A stretch of 64,000 nt of DNA, from the NCBI RefSeq assembly GCF_005473905.2, contig NZ_CP061336.1, forward strand, positions 3,836,501 to 3,900,500. The letters run 5' to 3'. Shown here one piece after another: positions 17,682 through 25,893 of the stretch; the first letter of the stretch is position 1, and each line of letters starts with the position of its first letter. The position numbers and the translations under genes were made by a program. The stretch is from Ruminiclostridium herbifermentans. GTDB lineage: Bacteria > Bacillota > Clostridia > Acetivibrionales > DSM-1351. Under the pieces are notes generated by a model. It was not told the origin of the DNA. It worked only from the letters and a program-made list of their open reading frames with translations, and searched no databases.

Positions 17682-19838
17682 TTATAATGATAAACTTTTA
17701 TACAAATTAGTCTTACATACATTAGTAATAGACTGTCTCAATGCACCAAGCTTGTTTAATACTTCATTCCATTCGTTTTCAGGTATAGAATCTGCAACTG
17801 TTCCAGCAGCTGCCTGTATATATATTCTGCCATCTTTTTTTATAGCGGTTCTTATTATAATTGAACTTATTATGTTTCCATTGAAATCAAAACATCCAAT
17901 AGCACCACCGTATGGTCCACGTTTTTCTGGCTCAAGTTCTGAAATTATTTCCATCGCACGGATTTTTGGTGCTCCAGTTAACGTTCCTGCTGGGAATGTC
18001 GCTTCAAAAAGTTCCATGGAATTTAAATCGGATTGTAGCTTACCCTTTACTGTACTAGTCATATGAAAAAAATTAGAATATTCTTCAACTTTCAATAAAT
18101 CAGGAACATGTACAGATCCCTTTACAGCCATTCTTCCGATATCATTTCTTGCTAGGTCTACAAGCATTATATGCTCTGCATTTTCCTTTTTATCTTTTGA
18201 AAACTCCTCCAGTACTTTTGCTCTTTCATCAGCATCCTGCCCTTTTCCTTTGGATGTACCTGCAATAGGCCTAATCATAGCGTGCCCATCTACTACCGAA
18301 AATTGGAGTTCAGGGCTATTACTAGCAAAAGTATATGTATCATTTTGAATAAAACTCATATATGGTGATGGATTCAATCGTCTGATTTGATTGTATACAT
18401 CAAAAAGTTCACATTCAGCATTAATTTCTTCTCTCATCGATATTTGAACTTGAAATATATCTCCCTCAACAATATATTTTTTACATTTTTCAACTATTTC
18501 TAAATATTTTTCTTTACTAATATTCTGCTTTATCCAACTCTCAAGGTTTTCAGTTCCTCGATTTGTTTCCACTTTAGGTTTGTGTTTATAAGGATTCTGA
18601 AAGCACTTAATTATATGTTCTTTAGGTAGTGCAATAGTATCGTAATTAGATATTATTGAGAAGCTTTTGCTCTTGTATTCTGAATAAATAATTGTAGAAT
18701 AGAAGCTTAACTCAACATCAGGAAAGTCAAGCGGGTCTACATTATTTTTAGGAACTGATTCAAGGTAATGAAGATATTCATATGTAAAATAGCCTATAAG
18801 TGGTACAGATATAATTAATTTTTTATCATGTAAAATGTCAAGATAAAATGAACTTTTAATTAGGTTAAATATTTTAGAAAATCTGTATCCACTGATATCA
18901 AAACAACCATTCTTACGTTTAAAGTATATAGACAGCGCTTCGCTTAAGTGATCTATATACCTTTTATTTACACCCTCAATTATCAACAATCCATTTTTTA
19001 GCTTAACCGTAAACTGCTTATCAATCGCTACTGCAGAAAAATTACAATCAGTTATTGGACCACCTGCCGAATCAAGGAAGGCACAATCATGATATCTGTC
19101 ACTATAGTTGTAAAGACTTAAAAATCCCGAATAAAAATCCCCGTCATATTCGTATGTCTCAATTTCTTGCTTTAGCTGTATATTGATTCTGCTGAAAAAG
19201 ACATCGTTATCTGAACTAAACATAGTGTTATCTATAGCAGCCGAATCTGGATTTATTTTGGCTTTACAATTACATCTATCCAAAAATATTTTTAGCATCT
19301 CATATCCGCCCTCAGTTAATATAGCCTCAGGATGGAATTGTAATCCCTCAATATCATAATCTTTATGCTTTACTCCCATTATTTCTCCATCATCTGTTTC
19401 ACAAGTGATTTCCAAGCAGTCTGGTAAAGTTTCTCTTTTTATTGCCAAAGAATGATATCTAGTTGCAATAAATTGCTTCCTGCTAAACTCCTTAAAAATA
19501 CCCTTTTCCAAGGAATTTATTATTGAGGTCTTACCATGCATTAAGCTTCTCGCATGAACTATATCACTTCCGAAAGCCTCTCCTATGCATTGATGCCCTA
19601 AACATATTCCAAGTATAGGAATCTGACCCTTGAACTCATGTATAATATCAAGACATATTCCGGCATCCTTTGGTGCTTTAGGACCAGGAGATATAATAAT
19701 GCATTCAGGCTTTAATTTTCTAATAGAATCTATATCAATAGCATCATTACGGACAGTATAAATATCATAATTCAGTACTTTTATATATTGTACAATATTA
19801 AATGTAAAAGAATCATAGTTATCTATCATCAAAATCAT
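17682..19838 (-). CDS. Fused glutamine amidotransferase / chorismate-binding aminating synthase (copy A)
   Basis: 718 residues, the same architecture as the copy at 10011-12128. The N-terminal amidotransferase has the Cys in LGICLGHQCIGEAFG and the His-Glu pair in LQFHPEA; the C-terminal chorismate domain has [10 protein letters not shown] (about residues 524-533), [28 protein letters not shown] and AAAGTVADSIPE. It lacks the PIKGT lysine of aminodeoxychorismate synthase, so anthranilate or 2-amino-2-deoxyisochorismate is expected. The middle region diverges strongly from copy B, so the two may differ in product or regulation rather than being a recent duplication. The second gene of the first transcript, 30 bp after the FMN-reductase-like gene. 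AAAGGG ribosome site before ATG. Confidence 0.85.
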   Translation of the reverse strand: MILMIDNYDSFTFNIVQYIKVLNYDIYTVRNDAIDIDSIRKLKPECIIISPGPKAPKDAGICLDIIHEFKGQIPILGICLGHQCIGEAFGSDIVHARSLMHGKTSIINSLEKGIFKEFSRKQFIATRYHSLAIKRETLPDCLEITCETDDGEIMGVKHKDYDIEGLQFHPEAILTEGGYEMLKIFLDRCNCKAKINPDSAAIDNTMFSSDNDVFFSRINIQLKQEIETYEYDGDFYSGFLSLYNYSDRYHDCAFLDSAGGPITDCNFSAVAIDKQFTVKLKNGLLIIEGVNKRYIDHLSEALSIYFKRKNGCFDISGYRFSKIFNLIKSSFYLDILHDKKLIISVPLIGYFTYEYLHYLESVPKNNVDPLDFPDVELSFYSTIIYSEYKSKSFSIISNYDTIALPKEHIIKCFQNPYKHKPKVETNRGTENLESWIKQNISKEKYLEIVEKCKKYIVEGDIFQVQISMREEINAECELFDVYNQIRRLNPSPYMSFIQNDTYTFASNSPELQFSVVDGHAMIRPIAGTSKGKGQDADERAKVLEEFSKDKKENAEHIMLVDLARNDIGRMAVKGSVHVPDLLKVEEYSNFFHMTSTVKGKLQSDLNSMELFEATFPAGTLTGAPKIRAMEIISELEPEKRGPYGGAIGCFDFNGNIISSIIIRTAIKKDGRIYIQAAAGTVADSIPENEWNEVLNKLGALRQSITNVCKTNLYKSLSL

Positions 19839-19868
19839 ATTATACCCTTTCTATATGCCGCTAACAGC

Positions 19869-20450
19869 TTAAACTACTGCTTGCCTTTTCTCATAGTAAT
19901 ATTCCACCATTCTGGTTATACATCTGTTGATAGAATTTTTCCCTTCCTCATCAAGCATTGCATCTCCAGGAAAGTCTCCATCACACATTACTACAAGAGG
20001 AAAACCACTTCCAAGAATAATCATTTCATTTAGGTAAATATTCATAAAAATTTGTGAAATTACACTAAGATGTGCGTATCTTCTTCCAACAGCAATGACA
20101 TTAGCGAGCTTATCTTTTAAAGGACGTCCTTTAGTTCTTAAGAATCCAAAACCACATCTTTCAAGAAATTTCTGCATAATCGAATTTGTTGAAAAAGCAT
20201 AAACAACTGGTAAGTAAATAATTGCATCTGCTTTTAACATTTTGTCCACAATCTTTGGCATATCATCATCAATAACACATGTACCCTTATCACACATATA
20301 ACATGATTTACAATTTTCAATTTTATAGTCACTGATATATACACCTTCTATTGTATATTTATTACTTAATTCATGGTTCTTCAAGTATTCAAATATATTA
20401 GAAGAGTTTCCATTTTTTCTTGATGACCCAATTAAAACCAGAATATTCAT
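19869..20450 (-). CDS. NADPH-dependent FMN reductase / iron-sulfur flavoprotein-like
   Basis: 193 residues, flavodoxin fold. The N-terminus NILVLIGSSRKNGNSSNIFEYL is the phosphate-binding loop for FMN; residues about 48-58 (CKSCYMCDKGTC) give a compact four-cysteine set, as in iron-sulfur flavoproteins of anaerobes, though the spacing may also be a zinc or structural site. DAIIYLPVVYAFSTNSIMQKFLER is the usual flavin-contact region. It is the first gene after the strong promoter at 20484-20512, and it could provide reduced FMN for UbiX or reduce a pathway intermediate. Confidence 0.8.
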   Translation of the reverse strand: MNILVLIGSSRKNGNSSNIFEYLKNHELSNKYTIEGVYISDYKIENCKSCYMCDKGTCVIDDDMPKIVDKMLKADAIIYLPVVYAFSTNSIMQKFLERCGFGFLRTKGRPLKDKLANVIAVGRRYAHLSVISQIFMNIYLNEMIILGSGFPLVVMCDGDFPGDAMLDEEGKNSINRCITRMVEYYYEKRQAVV

Positions 20451-20483
20451 GCTTATAACCTCTTTTTGTACCTTTTTGAAATA

Positions 20484-20512
20484 ATTATACTCACATTGTC
20501 CATATTTGTCAA
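20484..20512 (-). promoter_or_regulatory. Consensus sigma-A promoter of the biosynthetic cluster
   Basis: On the minus strand TTGACA (20512-20507), exactly 17 bp, then TATAAT (20489-20484): a perfect match in both boxes and spacing. It lies 34 bp upstream of the first start codon (20450) of the cluster. No operator is obvious, so expression may be set further downstream, for example by terminators and antitermination. Confidence 0.85.
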
Positions 20513-20542
20513 CTCATTTCATTTTTGGAATTAAATTCTTAT

Positions 20543-20752
20543 TTATATAATTTTATGATTTTGCATTACTGTTATGTTAGTAGTCTCTGAATTACTTTTC
20601 TTGAACCTGTTTACTGCCGCCTGCTGCTTTGACTGTGCCAATTTCATTGTGTCGTTTGCTTCCTTCATCTTTATTCCACCACGAATTCCAGAACCGACCC
20701 CTGTTATACCGGCTGCTACTGCCAGTCCACTAATAATTAATGGCAATGTCAT
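20543..20752 (-). CDS. Small hydrophobic/amphipathic protein of unknown function
   Basis: 69 residues from the ATG at 20752 (a GGGGT ribosome site 7 nt upstream; the earlier in-frame ATG at 20770 is less good). One glycine-rich membrane-like stretch at the N-terminus (LPLIISGLAVAAGITGVGSGI), then a charged helix (KMKEANDTMKLAQSKQQAAVNRFKK) typical of coiled coils. I do not recognise the family. It follows directly the YkgJ-like and membrane-helix genes, in the same direction, so the three look like one cassette. Confidence 0.6.
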   Translation of the reverse strand: MTLPLIISGLAVAAGITGVGSGIRGGIKMKEANDTMKLAQSKQQAAVNRFKKSNSETTNITVMQNHKII

Positions 20753-20769
20753 GACTAATACCCCATTCA

Positions 20770-21008
20770 TTATTTATTCTGAAGTCTTCTACAGACCTCA
20801 TAATTAAGTTTATAATACTCTTCCAACGTGTATTTCTCTTTGAAGTATTCCCAATAGCTATCATCTACTCTGCAAAGCAATGGCCTGTCATCATATATAG
20901 AACGTAAATTACCATCAAGGTATTTACATATCCCCTGTCTAAATCAATATATAATTCTGATTTATCAAGATCACGGCAGCATTCTCCGCATTTACTGCAT
21001 TTAAACAT
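20770..21008 (-). pseudogene. YkgJ-family CxxCxxxCC protein, broken by one-base deletion
   Basis: From the ATG at 21008: MFKCSKCGECCRDLDKSELY, with the cysteine cluster of the YkgJ/zinc- or iron-chelating family, then the frame fails. After restoring one G in the C4/G4 run at 20932-20935 the reading continues as GICKYLDGNLRSIYDDRP, LLCRVDDSYWEYFKEKYT and ends in KLNYEVCRRLQNK, a full-length ~80-residue protein of this family. Either the gene is dead or the base is a sequencing error. It is not visible as a simple ORF. It overlaps the upstream stop codon by one base. Confidence 0.75.
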
Positions 21009-21591
21009 TAGCTGTACACCAGCCTATTGGATTTATTGCCCATGAAGGTATCAAAATCTCCATTCCAAGGCAGCTTTATGGCAAAAACTTTGTATGTAGC
21101 TAATAATACTTTATTTAATTCTTCATCATTTTCACATTTTTCTATCTTTGCAGCAGCATTACTGAATTTTCTGTTTCTTCCCTGAAAAGGCTAATATCAA
21201 TATTGCTTAATTTAGCAGCCAATCTTTCCATTACATCTGCAATCCCCTTATAATTATTAGTCTCTGAAGGAAACATATTTAAACCATTAATAATTGCATT
21301 CATCAGCTTACTTCTATCAAGGAAAATCAATAATGTGCACGAGAGCAAACCGCTGACCAAGGTTGAGCCAAATGCCTGTAAAATCTCTCCTATAACTGGT
21401 ACAGTACCTACAGGAGTATTACTAATCAATTCACCTACAATGGTGCCAACAAGCACACTCGCTCCAGTAGCTATTATAATTGTTGCTGCTTTAATTCTAT
21501 CTCCAAGCAACAAACCATCCGGAAATACATTATCATCAATATAGACATCTGTTCTTTTTTTCAATTCTCCTAAAAAAGAAGTCTCTGACAA
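21008..21591 (-). pseudogene. Membrane-helix protein of unknown function, broken by one-base deletion
   Basis: A TTG start at 21591 fits the AGGGGG ribosome site (8 nt) better than the GTG at 21600. The first ~140 residues contain a glycine-rich hydrophobic hairpin (AATIIIATGASVLVGTIVGEL and GEILQAFGSTLVSGLLSCTLLIF). The open frame stops at 21142, but restoring one A in the A4/T4 run at 21167-21170 extends it in frame by about 55 residues (NAAAKIEKCENDEELNK ... GNKSNRLVYS) to a stop that overlaps the start of the YkgJ-like gene. With the repair the gene would encode about 194 residues. I do not recognise the family. Confidence 0.6.
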
Positions 21592-21639
21592 TAGAAACAC
21601 CCCCTGTCAATTAAAATTATTATCTACACCCATATTTAA

Positions 21640-21678
21640 GGGGCAAAAAAGAGCATTTTTTCGCTCAATTTTTGCCCC
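21640..21678. repeat. Long stem-loop in intergenic DNA
   Basis: GGGGCAAAAA and TTTTTGCCCC arms, with a nested GAGC/GCTC inner pair. It lies about 50 bp upstream of the frameshifted cassette; the stem could serve as a terminator for either strand or as a leader element. The rest of the 21.6-21.9 kb gap shows no gene. Confidence 0.5.
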
Positions 21679-21910
21679 AAATTTTCTCCAAAACCACAAC
21701 ATATTGTGGTCAAACTTTATTTTTTCTCCTCCGAACCACATTTCGTCATCAGATTGTCGTTTCAACGTGCCTTGAGTAGGCAAAAATGATGTGGTATCTC
21801 TCTAGTCTCCCCTTGGCGGCAACCTATATTTTTGAAACAGTCGCCTGGGCAAACCATTTTTTCGTTGATTTGGTGCCTGCTTTTACTTTCAATTCAAGTA
21901 ATTTGTAGGC

Positions 21911-21950
21911 AATAAAACCTTCAAAACAAATTGGTATTGAAGGCTTTATT
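21911..21950 (-). terminator. Rho-independent terminator of the PNPOx-like gene
   Basis: AATAAAGCCTTCA and TGAAGGTTTTATT on the minus strand form a 13-bp stem (one G-T pair), 52 bp downstream of the stop at 22003. The 3' arm itself is U-rich. Confidence 0.65.
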
Positions 21951-22002
21951 TCTTACAAATTAATTTAATAACTACAGAAAAGTATGATATTTTAAGCTTA
22001 AC

Positions 22003-22473
22003 TTATGACCTCTCATCATATTTATGAAATTTATAAGGCGAAATTGATTGATAATACTCTTCATCAAATACTAATTCATCCCTATTCATCTCCCCTAAAG
22101 AAGTGTTATAGTTCCAAATTACAAGAGGCCTTATTTCATATAATTCATTACAACTCTTTTCAAATACTGATTTATACTTAGGAAAACGCTTATCATAAAT
22201 TTCCCTTTTGTTTTTATATTCTTCACTTCCATACTGAATCATTCTAACAATACCATGAATTTGTAAAGTCCCAACACATATTGCTACATAAGGATTATTT
22301 TTAATGTTAATACACTTTAACGTATCAGAATAACTTCCAAAATAAAGATGGAGATTTTGATCATATGCAAAACAAACAGCTGAATTATCTGGAAAACGAT
22401 TATTTGTTGTTGCCAAATATAATATTTTTTCTTTTTCTAATATCCTAAGAACAGTATCTAAATTAAGTTTCAT
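22003..22473 (-). CDS. Pyridoxamine 5'-phosphate oxidase-family (FMN-binding split barrel) protein
   Basis: 156 residues. The N-terminus LRILEKEKILYLATTNNRFPDNSAVCFAYD and LYFGSYSDTLKCINIKNNPYVAICVG are typical of the split-barrel flavoproteins related to PNPOx, which bind FMN or F420 and act as small reductases. The C-terminal part (EIRPLVIWNYNTSLGEMNRDELVFDEEYY) is typical of clostridial members. It is a single-gene unit with its own terminator (21911-21950). The substrate is unknown. Confidence 0.8.
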   Translation of the reverse strand: MKLNLDTVLRILEKEKILYLATTNNRFPDNSAVCFAYDQNLHLYFGSYSDTLKCINIKNNPYVAICVGTLQIHGIVRMIQYGSEEYKNKREIYDKRFPKYKSVFEKSCNELYEIRPLVIWNYNTSLGEMNRDELVFDEEYYQSISPYKFHKYDERS

Positions 22474-22843
22474 AGTACTCCTTCACCACTAAGAATAAGA
22501 TTGTCACTAAACATTATATAATTATATGGGGTTAATTATTTTATGGCAAGTGTTTACCCTGCTATTACATATTAGCCTCTTCTGTCTAGATATTCACGGT
22601 AAATCCTGCGGACGGCAGCATATTTACAACTATACAAGTGCCATCTCACACAATCACACAAGTAGTACGCCTTGGTTATTAACTTGGCAAACTAGTAACT
22701 TTTTTCATTTGAGAACTTTATTCTGAACAATTATTCAATTGTCTTGATAAAGTATTTTTCAATATGATCATTTTTTTCACAAAATCAATAAAAGTATCAA
22801 AACTATACATAAGGCTGATACTTTTAAAGCATATTCATACTTG
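22474..22843. other. Intergenic region, 370 bp
   Basis: No convincing gene on either strand. It must hold the promoter of the PNPOx-like gene and the 3' end of the Fic transcript. A short plus-strand ORF near 22526-22726 has no ribosome site and no recognisable motif. Nothing else seen. Confidence 0.4.
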
Positions 22844-23605
22844 TCACATTTGTTGAATTTGATGTGATTGATTTTGTTCCTGTATTATAGAGATATATTT
22901 ATCAAGCTGTGCTTCTTCCAATTCTGCAATCATATTTACAAAATCATCTAGAATGCCTTGAACTGCATATTTATCTAATGCATTATAATAATCCAATCGA
23001 TTTTCTTTCGCTATAGAAATAGGCAAAAAACCATAGCTCATCAATTGATAGTTCATAATCAGTCTTGCTGTTCTACCATTACCATCTAGGAACGGATGAA
23101 TTCTAACAAACTCTGCATGTGTCCATGCTGCTAGTTCAATTGGATTCAAATCTTTCTTATACATTAAATCAGCAAAGAAATTCTTTATCTGAATGTACAT
23201 TTCATTTCTTGCAGGTGGTGTGTGACTGGCACCACTAATAAAAACCTCTTCATTTCTATATATACCACCAACTATGATATTCTCCGTAACAAGCGCATGA
23301 ATGTCTTTTACTATTTTTTCGCTCAAAGGTAGCCCTTCGTTTATACATTGCTTCACATAACGGAAGGCTTTTTGATGATTTACAACTTCGTATATTTCTC
23401 TAAGTGTTTTTCCTCCAATGGAAATACCATCTTCCAATACCACTTTAGTTTCCATAAGTGTAAGGGTATTTCCCTCTATTGCAGTAGAGTTATGAGTAAA
23501 TTCTACTTCAAACGCATTATTGTAAGATTCAATTGTGACTTCATGAAGTGTATCTTTTCCCTCTTCATACAACTTTTGTTTTTCTAATATTCTTTTAAAA
23601 TCCAA
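22844..23605 (-). CDS. Fic-domain protein (Fic/DOC AMP-transferase family)
   Basis: 253 residues, TTG start with GAGGTG 5 nt upstream. The catalytic motif HPFLDGNGRTARL (about residues 175-187) is intact: histidine, the phosphate-binding GNGR loop and the final arginine. The N-terminal FTHNSTAIEGNTLTLMET contains an inhibitory helix-type motif (S/T..I.GN, here STAIEGN) that usually blocks the active site in the same chain. Family members attach AMP or other nucleotide parts to target proteins. No antitoxin gene is next to it, consistent with the self-inhibited type. It is flanked by AT-rich gaps. Confidence 0.9.
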   Translation of the reverse strand: MDFKRILEKQKLYEEGKDTLHEVTIESYNNAFEVEFTHNSTAIEGNTLTLMETKVVLEDGISIGGKTLREIYEVVNHQKAFRYVKQCINEGLPLSEKIVKDIHALVTENIIVGGIYRNEEVFISGASHTPPARNEMYIQIKNFFADLMYKKDLNPIELAAWTHAEFVRIHPFLDGNGRTARLIMNYQLMSYGFLPISIAKENRLDYYNALDKYAVQGILDDFVNMIAELEEAQLDKYISIIQEQNQSHQIQQM

Positions 23606-23993
23606 GATTGCACCTCATTTCATAGTTTACTTTTACACACATACTTTATGACCATTATAGCATACTGATTACAAATAGTAAGACAGAAATTTATATTATG
23701 CTTGGCTGTTGCAAAAACTTTTGACTCTTCTGCAACAACTATGTTAAAACCATATCCTATTATTGGTAAGGAGTAAATGCTTTATGAAATCAAGTCTATT
23801 TCAATGGAAACACTACGAGGTTCTGGTGCAAATACTTCAAAATAAATATACTCATCACTAAAATGCTAGTCTTTTAACCATTGCACCCGTTATCTTGTTT
23901 ATAAATTCAACCTCTAAAAGGACACATTGAACTTTATTAATCTATAACTAAGTGAATTTCTACTTATTAATTGCAATACCTACTTTATTAAGG
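23606..23993. other. Intergenic region, 388 bp
   Basis: No gene seen. It includes an imperfect inverted repeat TGTTGCA / TGCAACA near 23705-23735 and the likely promoter of the Fic gene. Otherwise featureless AT-rich DNA. Confidence 0.4.
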
Positions 23994-24440
23994 CTAAAAA
24001 TAATCTAACGGTAAAGTTCTAGTAAAATCGTCACCAATAATCTCTATTTGAACCGAAGGAATTTTATCACTATTTTCAATATTATCCCCTATTAAAGTCT
24101 CATCAATGTCTTGAATTAATGGGAAATCTTGATCCATATTAATTTCTTTATATGGTTCAATCACAAATGGAGATTTCGACCTATCAGATTCCTTTAATTC
24201 TTTCTCATAAAATCCAAGTGCAGCCGATATTATTGGATTATTTATTTTTATTTTAACTTTAAAAGGATCTGATGTTTGTTCTGCTTTATTTGCAATTGTA
24301 AGATACAATTTAAATGTATTTTGTTCAATCGCAAAAGCACTACTTTTTGAAATTTGTATGTTATTTTTGTCATTACCACATGAACTGCAAATAAAAGCTA
24401 TAGCCAATATCATTGATAAAATCTTAATTCTTGTTTTCAT
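23994..24440 (-). CDS. Secreted lipoprotein of unknown function
   Basis: 148 residues from the ATG at 24440, with GGAGG 5 nt upstream. The N-terminus MKTRIKILSMILAIAFICSS followed by CGN is a lipoprotein signal peptide: lysine/arginine start, hydrophobic core and a lipobox whose cysteine would be lipidated. The mature part (about 125 residues) has no recognised domain; NTFKLYLTIANKAEQTSDPFKVKIKINN looks like an immunoglobulin-like beta sandwich. Its neighbour upstream on the same strand is a secreted protein, and both could act at the cell surface. Confidence 0.7.
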   Translation of the reverse strand: MKTRIKILSMILAIAFICSSCGNDKNNIQISKSSAFAIEQNTFKLYLTIANKAEQTSDPFKVKIKINNPIISAALGFYEKELKESDRSKSPFVIEPYKEINMDQDFPLIQDIDETLIGDNIENSDKIPSVQIEIIGDDFTRTLPLDYF

Positions 24441-24540
24441 AGTCCCCTCCACTAACTATTTATATATATATCTATTACTTATATTACTATATATAACAAA
24501 AACTCTGTAAAATAATTAGAATAGCTACAAAAATTCATAA

Positions 24541-24585
24541 TTGAACTCACTAGAGTATCTAAATTGCATTCTCTAGTGAGTTCAA
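24541..24585 (-). terminator. Terminator hairpin of the secreted-protein gene
   Basis: A perfect 15-bp inverted repeat (TTGAACTCACTAGAG and its complement) with a 15-nt loop, 12 bp after the stop codon at 24598. There is a weak U-rich tail on the minus strand. Confidence 0.75.
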
Positions 24586-24597
24586 AATGTTATAAAT

Positions 24598-25893
24598 TTA
24601 GTAGTTAACTTTTATGGCAGTTGCATACCATGTATTATTACCATATGTAATACTCAAATATGTAGACCCGGAAGTTTTAGACCAATGATCATTTATTAAT
24701 GCAAAGTCATAGTTAAATGTAGCATTGTACCTGTTTACTGTAGAATATCTTATAACGCCTTTAGCAGTCACTGTATGACTTCCATATGGTTCTTGATATA
24801 GGCTAATATAAAAAGGTCCATAGTTCTTCAATGTATTCTCAAAAAAAGAATAATTCATATTACTGAAAAACGTTTCTGGATCATCAGATGTTTTTTGAGT
24901 TGGTTTTCCAATTACTTCAGCAGCTATCTTAAATATTTGATCATTATCATCAAAATCAACACCCGTGTCCATGGAATAATATGATGAATTCGCCATTGAA
25001 TTATATGCCAAGCGTTTTTCACTAGCGGTAAGAGACCAGTAATAGCCCATAATTTCAAGAGTTGATATTAAAGCACAATCCATATAATGTGGATAATCAG
25101 AACTTTCTTGTAAAATCTCTGGGCAAGTTTTCGTATATCCTTTTTCGTATTTAACATCACCCCAAGTTGTACCTTGCTTTTTTTCAAAATTTTTAATCCA
25201 AGTCACGGGATCAGTAATATAATCACCAGTTGGATTTCCTTCATTGTTACCACATCTAAATCCAGAAATTATTTGTTCTTTTTGATCATCAGATAGCGTA
25301 CCCCATCTATTTGATTCCTTCTTATCTCTATTTTTTTGTTTTTTATTATGTCCATTCTTTACTTTATCAATGTCTTTCCCTTTATATATACCATCCTTGA
25401 CTTTGTTTCCTAAAACTGAAAAATGTGAAAGCCCATCAACATAACATCTATCATTTTCATTAAAATATTCAGTATCAACTTCTCCAAACGAGTATTGAAT
25501 AACCTCACCACTATCAGAGTCAACAATCATAGATCCATCATTATATATAATCATTGTTTGAGATAGGTTATCATCTAAATCATAGAGAGGTACAATCTTT
25601 TTTATACAAAAGTCTCCATCCTCTAACTGCTGTTGCCACGGGCAATCAGGATTTCCTTGCATTGTAACTAATGATTCAATTAATCCATATGATACAGATG
25701 TTTCTAGCTTATCTAATTCACTTTCATCAATTTTTTCAATTTGCCTATCAGGAATCAGATTTCTTACATTATCCCTAGCTTTGAAATGACCAGTATTATC
25801 TTTAGCTAAAACTGATAGTGGGCATGTGTTAACTATTAGCGAAAAAACTAACAAGCCCGTTAAAAAAGGTTTCTTTAAAAATTTAAAAATCAT
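24598..25893 (-). CDS. Secreted protein with a papain-fold-like (C39/C10-type) C-terminal domain
   Basis: 431 residues from the ATG at 25893 (GGAGG upstream). Residues 1-30 form a signal peptide ending at SVLA. The N-terminal ~200 residues look like a propeptide region, then a lysine-rich linker (HNKKQKNRDKKESNR), then a C-terminal domain beginning PHYMDCALISTLEIMGYYWSL, where the Cys is a candidate nucleophile (its neighbours DCA are usual in papain-fold peptidases), followed by GSHTVTAKGVIRY (candidate His) and FALINDHWSK (candidate Asn/Asp). That order is as in C39/C10-type cysteine peptidases. The catalytic role is a guess from motif order; it could also be an inactive homologue. Confidence 0.6.
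   Translation of the reverse strand: MIFKFLKKPFLTGLLVFSLIVNTCPLSVLAKDNTGHFKARDNVRNLIPDRQIEKIDESELDKLETSVSYGLIESLVTMQGNPDCPWQQQLEDGDFCIKKIVPLYDLDDNLSQTMIIYNDGSMIVDSDSGEVIQYSFGEVDTEYFNENDRCYVDGLSHFSVLGNKVKDGIYKGKDIDKVKNGHNKKQKNRDKKESNRWGTLSDDQKEQIISGFRCGNNEGNPTGDYITDPVTWIKNFEKKQGTTWGDVKYEKGYTKTCPEILQESSDYPHYMDCALISTLEIMGYYWSLTASEKRLAYNSMANSSYYSMDTGVDFDDNDQIFKIAAEVIGKPTQKTSDDPETFFSNMNYSFFENTLKNYGPFYISLYQEPYGSHTVTAKGVIRYSTVNRYNATFNYDFALINDHWSKTSGSTYLSITYGNNTWYATAIKVNY

Noticed and set aside
10011-19838. Reading the two fusions as aminodeoxychorismate (PabAB-type) synthases, leading to 4-aminophenylalanine or p-aminobenzoate
   Set aside because: Both have PIAGT where PabB enzymes have PIKGT; the lysine needed for C4 amination is absent. 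The product should be aminated at C2.
2618-20450. A bacilysin cluster
   Set aside because: Only BacA- and BacB-like genes are present. No BacC, BacD ligase, BacF aminotransferase or transporter is seen, and the cluster has many other enzymes.
22526-22726. Plus-strand 66-codon ORF in the 22.5-22.8 kb gap
   Set aside because: No ribosome site, no domain, opposite to all neighbours; looks like a chance ORF.
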